From NCBI RefSeq assembly GCF_014851395.1, contig NW_024041373.1, positions 15,803,697 to 15,867,696 of the forward strand: a stretch of DNA of 64,000 nucleotides, in the 5' to 3' direction. Origin of the DNA: Micropterus salmoides (taxonomy: Eukaryota > Chordata > Actinopteri > Centrarchiformes > Centrarchidae). Every line of letters starts with the position of its first letter. The stretch's first letter is position 1. The notes under the pieces are model-generated. The model searched no databases and was not told where the DNA came from. It saw nothing but the letters and a program-made list of their open reading frames with translations. The position numbers and the translations under genes were made by a program. Of this stretch, positions 61,501 through 64,000 are shown in pieces.

Positions 61501-62247
61501 ACTTTTGTTGGACTGAAAGGGCAGTTCAACATAGAAACTTTTCTAAATATACCACAGACGTTAGACTGAAACACAGGGTGTACATGTACAGGTACATGTG
61601 CATAAAACAATTAACGCAACATGTCGTATTTAAAAATTTTGTCTTTGGTAGAGTTTGTAAGCTTTAACTTGAAAAGTAGGCTAGATACTGCCAACACTGA
61701 GGTAGATAGTATGATAATTTCTGCATTAATTAAGAACTACTTCTGTGTCTACATGCTTCAAAATGGGGACGATATAAACATGCATTCTGTATCTATTTAG
61801 AGTTATAGTGAGAGGATACAGTACTAAGTTTGTCATTTTTCCCCATTAACATGTAAGTTTATGCAGCAAGATGCTCCTGTGGTGTAACTGTGAGTTATTG
61901 TGCAGAAACTAATGTGACTGCTACACACACACAAATACACAAGAGGCGATGAGGGAATAAATACTTTTGCCTCAAAATGAAATATTGTTGCCTCCGAAAA
62001 GTTCCTGTGTTGTGGAGTTCAAATGAAGCTGTGGAAGAGTTAAAGATGTGGCAGCTGAGGCACACAACACACAGCAACACAGACACAAACAAACTCACAG
62101 TGAGAGCAGGGCTGGCTGAGATGTCAGAGGCATTGAGAGCGAATACAGCCCCCCGGGCCCCGACATAGAGACGCTGACTGTCAGCCTCCAGCAACATGGT
62201 GCTGTAGTTGACTGCAGAGGACTGGAAACGTCTGCAGCCCTGGAGAC
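51536..62247 (-). CDS. sema4g: Class 4 semaphorin, semaphorin-4G (5'-partial, 13 exons)
   Basis: This is a single-pass membrane guidance ligand or receptor of the semaphorin family, whose class 4 members signal mainly through plexin-B receptors. The coding exons are 62247-62099, 60968-60906, 60785-60687, 60430-60337, 60262-60149, 59104-58950, 58061-57886, 56539-56395, 55581-55359, 53865-53750, 53662-53508, 53109-53051 and 52545-51536. Every internal junction is GT-AG and phases agree, giving 851 codons plus stop. Residues are numbered from the first complete codon: sema domain 1 to about 440, PSI about 462-508 ([10 protein letters not shown]), Ig-like about 520-600 (cysteines 534 and 583), proline-rich stalk 606-645, transmembrane helix about 658-684, cytoplasmic tail 685-851 ending ESSV. 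The tail motifs [11 protein letters not shown] and [10 protein letters not shown] and the sema motif YEFRS-PDIRR agree with SEMA4G as I remember it, and differ from SEMA4B, 4C and 4D. The exon(s) for the signal peptide are not in the window. The comparison is from memory, not an alignment; 4G rather than another class 4 member is likely but not proven. Confidence 0.9.
53051..53109 (-). CDS. sema4g: sema4g exon l: PSI to Ig linker
   Basis: 59 bp microexon-sized exon, residues 497-515 with split codons at both ends (R496 and D516). It encodes [19 protein letters not shown]; the QDI motif and the single Cys match the end of the PSI module in class 4 proteins. Acceptor is cttcatag, donor gtatgc. 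A nearer AG (aatacag) would break the frame, so 53109 is the edge used. Confidence 0.87.
53508..53662 (-). CDS. sema4g: sema4g exon k: last sema strand and PSI domain
   Basis: 155 bp, residues 445-495 plus two bases. It encodes [16 protein letters not shown], followed by the cysteine-rich PSI domain with [17 protein letters not shown]. This C..C.CI.ARDP-C-W pattern is diagnostic of semaphorin and plexin PSI modules. Acceptor follows a run of pyrimidines (cccccccag), donor gtgggt. Confidence 0.93.
53750..53865 (-). CDS. sema4g: sema4g exon j: end of sema domain
   Basis: 116 bp, residues 407-444. It encodes GWLHKAV and [11 protein letters not shown], the last blade of the propeller (HIIEE motif). 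Acceptor is cacttag, donor gtagtg. The upstream intron (53866-55358, 1493 bp) contains repeat sequence; the downstream intron is 87 bp. Confidence 0.92.
54455..54700. repeat. Dispersed repeat in sema4g intron
   Basis: TTCCTGTCCCATCTCGCTCC, TTCCTGTCCCATCCCAATCC and, further on, CAGTCCCGTGATGAATAG with TCCTGCAGGATTCCC recur in a teleost transposon-derived repeat. It lies in the 1493-bp intron 53866-55358. A LINE-like tail (GGCAATAAACCTGATTC) lies just before, near 54163-54180. Confidence 0.45.
55135..55315 (+). repeat. Dispersed repeat in sema4g intron
   Basis: GTGCTAAGCTAAGCTAAATG, TTCATATTTAGCATACAAAC ATGAGAGTTC, and AAAGAAAGCAAATAAACATA CTTCCCAAAGTG match a common teleost repeat from memory. 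It ends 40 bp from the exon at 55359. Confidence 0.55.
55359..55581 (-). CDS. sema4g: sema4g exon i: sema domain
   Basis: 223 bp, residues 332-405 plus one base. It starts CITDALR and contains [15 protein letters not shown], the class 4 signature around HPLM, then [20 protein letters not shown]. One N-glycosylation sequon (NVS) is present. Acceptor is ttcctgcag, donor gtgtgt, a weaker but acceptable donor. Confidence 0.93.
56395..56539 (-). CDS. sema4g: sema4g exon h: sema domain
   Basis: 145 bp, residues 284-331. It encodes [20 protein letters not shown] and ends PDPRPGT; together with CIT in the next exon this is the conserved PRPG-C motif. Acceptor is gcctttag, donor gtaaac. The upstream intron is 1346 bp. 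Confidence 0.92.
57886..58061 (-). CDS. sema4g: sema4g exon g: sema domain
   Basis: 176 bp, residues 225-282 plus two bases. It begins GDRGG, then [12 protein letters not shown], a near-invariant semaphorin block, and continues to [12 protein letters not shown]. Acceptor is gttctcag, donor gtgagt. The codon for the final Trp is split TG/G across the intron. Confidence 0.93.
58950..59104 (-). CDS. sema4g: sema4g exon f: sema domain
   Basis: 155 bp, residues 174-224. It encodes a [10 protein letters not shown] motif and ends [10 protein letters not shown], the semaphorin hallmark that continues as GD-GG in the next exon. Acceptor is catacag, donor gtgagt. A second AG two bases downstream (cagag) would shift the frame, so 59104 is the chosen edge. 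The upstream intron (59105-60148) holds a dispersed repeat copy. Confidence 0.92.
59530..59935 (-). repeat. AGCATGCTAACA-type dispersed repeat in sema4g intron
   Basis: Blocks GGCACAGCAGTGCTTTGAGC, AAGTCAGGGGATCACTGAAG, TCATTAGGATTCATCCTCTG and AGTCTGGACCAAAGTG. The middle block (GGATCACCAAAATGATTGC and AGGGGATCACTGAAGTCATT) is present twice, as in the copies at 32945 and 46405. Confidence 0.85.
60149..60262 (-). CDS. sema4g: sema4g exon e: sema domain
   Basis: 114 bp, residues 136-172 with split codons at both ends. It encodes [20 protein letters not shown] and then [12 protein letters not shown]. The YEFRS-PDIRR string is one of the features that point to 4G rather than 4B, 4C or 4D. Acceptor is cccctag, donor gtaagt. 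Confidence 0.92.
60337..60430 (-). CDS. sema4g: sema4g exon d: sema domain
   Basis: 94 bp, residues 104-134 plus the first base of codon 135. It contains GRDKCPYGP, the form here of the class 4 CP(Y/F)DP motif, with G where most family members have D. Acceptor is ctgtatag, donor gtaagc. The downstream intron is only 74 bp. Confidence 0.88.
60687..60785 (-). CDS. sema4g: sema4g exon c: sema domain
   Basis: 99 bp, phase 0 at both ends, 33 residues (71-103). It holds [11 protein letters not shown] followed by [13 protein letters not shown], a classic conserved sema-domain block (the CGT.AF motif). Acceptor is cttatgcag, donor gtatgt. An N-glycosylation sequon (NST) is present. Being symmetric, it could be skipped without a frameshift, but skipping would remove a propeller strand. 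Confidence 0.9.
60906..60968 (-). CDS. sema4g: sema4g exon b: sema domain
   Basis: 63 bp, phase 0 at both ends, 21 residues (50-70) starting [10 protein letters not shown]. The WEAS motif and following Cys/Lys pattern match the same position in other class 4 semaphorins. Acceptor is ggattag, donor gtaggc. The upstream intron is 1130 bp, the downstream one only 120 bp. Too short to appear as an open frame; it was found by reading the minus strand. Confidence 0.88.
62099..62247 (-). CDS. sema4g: sema4g exon a: start of sema domain
   Basis: 149 bp, entered with two bases of a split codon, left in phase 0. It encodes residues 1-49, including [20 protein letters not shown], the first strand of the sema propeller. 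The acceptor is a pyrimidine-rich tract ending cctcctcag and the donor is gtgagt. An N-glycosylation sequon (NYS) is present. No exon matching the signal peptide or N-terminus could be found between 62248 and 64000 on this strand, so the upstream intron runs off the window. Confidence 0.9.
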
Positions 62248-63524
62248 CTGAGGAGGAACAGGGGAGGACAGGAGAGGAGAGGGATTGGTTGTTAATGAAT
62301 GTAACCTTCTGTAAGCCCCTGACTGCTTCTGCTCAACATCTATTTAGCAAAACAGCTCCCAATTTCCATAAAAACAAAAACAAAACCACAGACATTCATA
62401 CACCACACAAGGTCTTCAGTGGCTGAGTCGGTGATAACCAGTATAATAATGGCACTTCAATAGAGATTGGGGAAGTTTTAGAGATGGCACACTCTTGAAT
62501 TATTAAATCAGTGGGCACAAAAAAAACCACCCAGATGACAACAACCCAGTTTTACCTTCTTTTGTTGCTGCACTTCCTCAGATAATTCCATTCATGTCCC
62601 CTGTTTGTTTATTAGACAATATAAATGGTTGAAAAGCCTGATTCTCATTTGTAAGGCTAAACTCATTACCACCTGGTCATATCTTAGTACACTTCCCACT
62701 GCTGCTATTGATTGTGGTCTGTCTGTACCATGGGAACAACTGTGGGCTAACAAATAACACTTTTCAGGGACAAAGCATCCTCAGTTCACATTCATATTTT
62801 CTCAAATACTCCAAGAATCTACTAATTTATCCTCTGCGGCACCACTGTACTGATAACTACATACATAACTACATCATCTATCATCATTTATGGTCATCAG
62901 GATTTTAATGTGATAGTCTGAATAAAAATTATGAAAAAATCCACACTGGTGGATATTTGTACAACACATCTCTCTGAATGTATTCAGAAAGCCCACAGTT
63001 ATTGCCATCAGGGTGTTTCATGTTAAAAGAACAAGAGTGAGCACTTTTTCAATCAAACCTGACAGTCTGAGAATAACGGAGAAAGAGAAATCTGTTCTGT
63101 CTTCTGTGATGGATTTCTTGCTTATCGAACGTTGGTTCAAAGAGGTAAAAAGGCCTTACTCTTTGATTCTGAGGGATTCCTTTTAAAATTGGAAGGCGCT
63201 TTTAGGATAGAAAATTGTTCTATTAAAATCTATTTTCTGTAGCTGCAGAGAAAAAAAATCTCTTTACAAGATCTTATTTCTGTCTAGTCAGAAATAAGAA
63301 ACGTACAAACACAAAATTGGAAAAGCATGATGCATTAAATAAATAAACTACTTTTTGACAGCAGCAGTGTTTTAGGATAGAAATTTTCTTTAAGACTGTT
63401 TATCTACAGACTTTCTCTTGCTCATTTTCAGTAATGAAGTGATTAGTCAACTACTGATTAGCTGGATTGATTAATTCAAATGAATGAATTATAAAATGTG
63501 AGAGAATTGTGAACAAGGCAAGGG

Positions 63525-63785
63525 TCTACAGCAAAATGCTAATGTTAGCATGGCAACATGCTCACAATGCTAATATGCTGATACTAAGCGGGTATAATGT
63601 ATACCATGTTCGTCATTTTTGTTTAGTGTGTTAGCATGCTAACATTTGCTTATTAGCGCACAAAGTACAGCTGAGGCTAATAGGAATGTCATTAGCTTTC
63701 CAGGTATTTATTCGTAAACCAAAGTATTAAAAATTTAAATTTTGGTCAGATGGCTATATGAATATTCAGACATCACTGAGGGGAC
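63525..63785 (-). repeat. AGCATGCTAACA-type dispersed repeat
   Basis: Contains TAGTGTGTTAGCATGCTAAC, AAAGTACAGCTGAGGCTAAT AGGAATGTCATTAG and AAACCAAAGTATT in reverse orientation, upstream of the first visible sema4g exon. Confidence 0.8.
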
Positions 63786-63863
63786 TATATATACTGTATA
63801 CAACCTTTATTTATCTTGCCTTTATCTGGTAGTCTCACTGAGATCAAAATCTTAGGTGGGTGC

Positions 63864-63911
<48 letters not shown>

Positions 63912-64000
63912 GCAAAGAAAAACAAACATAACCAGAGAAACAAAAGTCATAAAATACACAGAACATAGTCAGACATTACAAAAACAAATACAGCAGCAGT
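63786..64000. repeat. Dispersed repeat with (TTA)n tract at the window edge
   Basis: CAACCTTTATTTATCTTGCC and AGTCTCACTGAGATCAAAAT CTT recur in teleost repeats. A TTA tract follows at 63864-63911. The element may continue past the window. Confidence 0.5.

Noticed and set aside
62248..64000. Signal-peptide exon of sema4g
   Set aside because: I searched the minus strand for an exon ending one base into a codon and encoding a conserved N-terminus. None was convincing, so the 5' exons are taken to lie outside the window.

Overview
The window is vertebrate, and most likely percomorph teleost, genomic DNA. The signs are short GT-AG introns, frequent CA/TG microsatellites, Tc1/mariner fossils, LINE 3' ends with (ATT)n or (ATGG)n tails, tRNA-derived SINEs, and several repeat families that recur in spiny-rayed fish. 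I cannot name the species.

One protein-coding gene is clear. It lies on the minus strand from 62247 down to the stop codon at 51536. Thirteen exons join without a frameshift or internal stop into 851 codons of a class 4 semaphorin: most of the sema domain, a PSI domain, one Ig-like domain, a proline-rich stalk, a transmembrane helix and a cytoplasmic tail ending in the PDZ ligand ESSV. The last ~50 residues and the exon order match SEMA4G best. The 5' exons (signal peptide and promoter) lie beyond 64000, so the gene is 5'-partial here. A possible polyadenylation signal lies at 51300-51295.

The left 51 kb (1-51294) has no recognisable host gene. It is a repeat-rich intergenic region, or possibly a large intron of an unseen gene. 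Elements that can be delimited include: a 694-bp MITE (3285-3978) nested in a common dispersed repeat; a 45-bp retro-insert between perfect 10-bp target duplications (7811-7875); a 1.08-kb hAT-type element with an 8-bp target duplication (7921-9001); a 214-bp fold-back MITE with TAA duplications (20330-20543); a Tc1 fragment (30524-30880); and a second Tc1 (39467-41130) split by a 540-bp LINE insertion (39944-40483). Eight copies of one dispersed repeat carrying the AGCATGCTAACA motif are scattered through the window, including one in a sema4g intron. A CpG-rich patch at 23883-24260 has good splice signals and is the best place to look for an unrecognised transcript. Several matches to the CTCF core motif occur in the gene-poor part.

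I found no evidence of a new multi-gene system. The less ordinary items are the well-dated nested insertions, the CpG/splice-signal patch and the candidate insulator sites.
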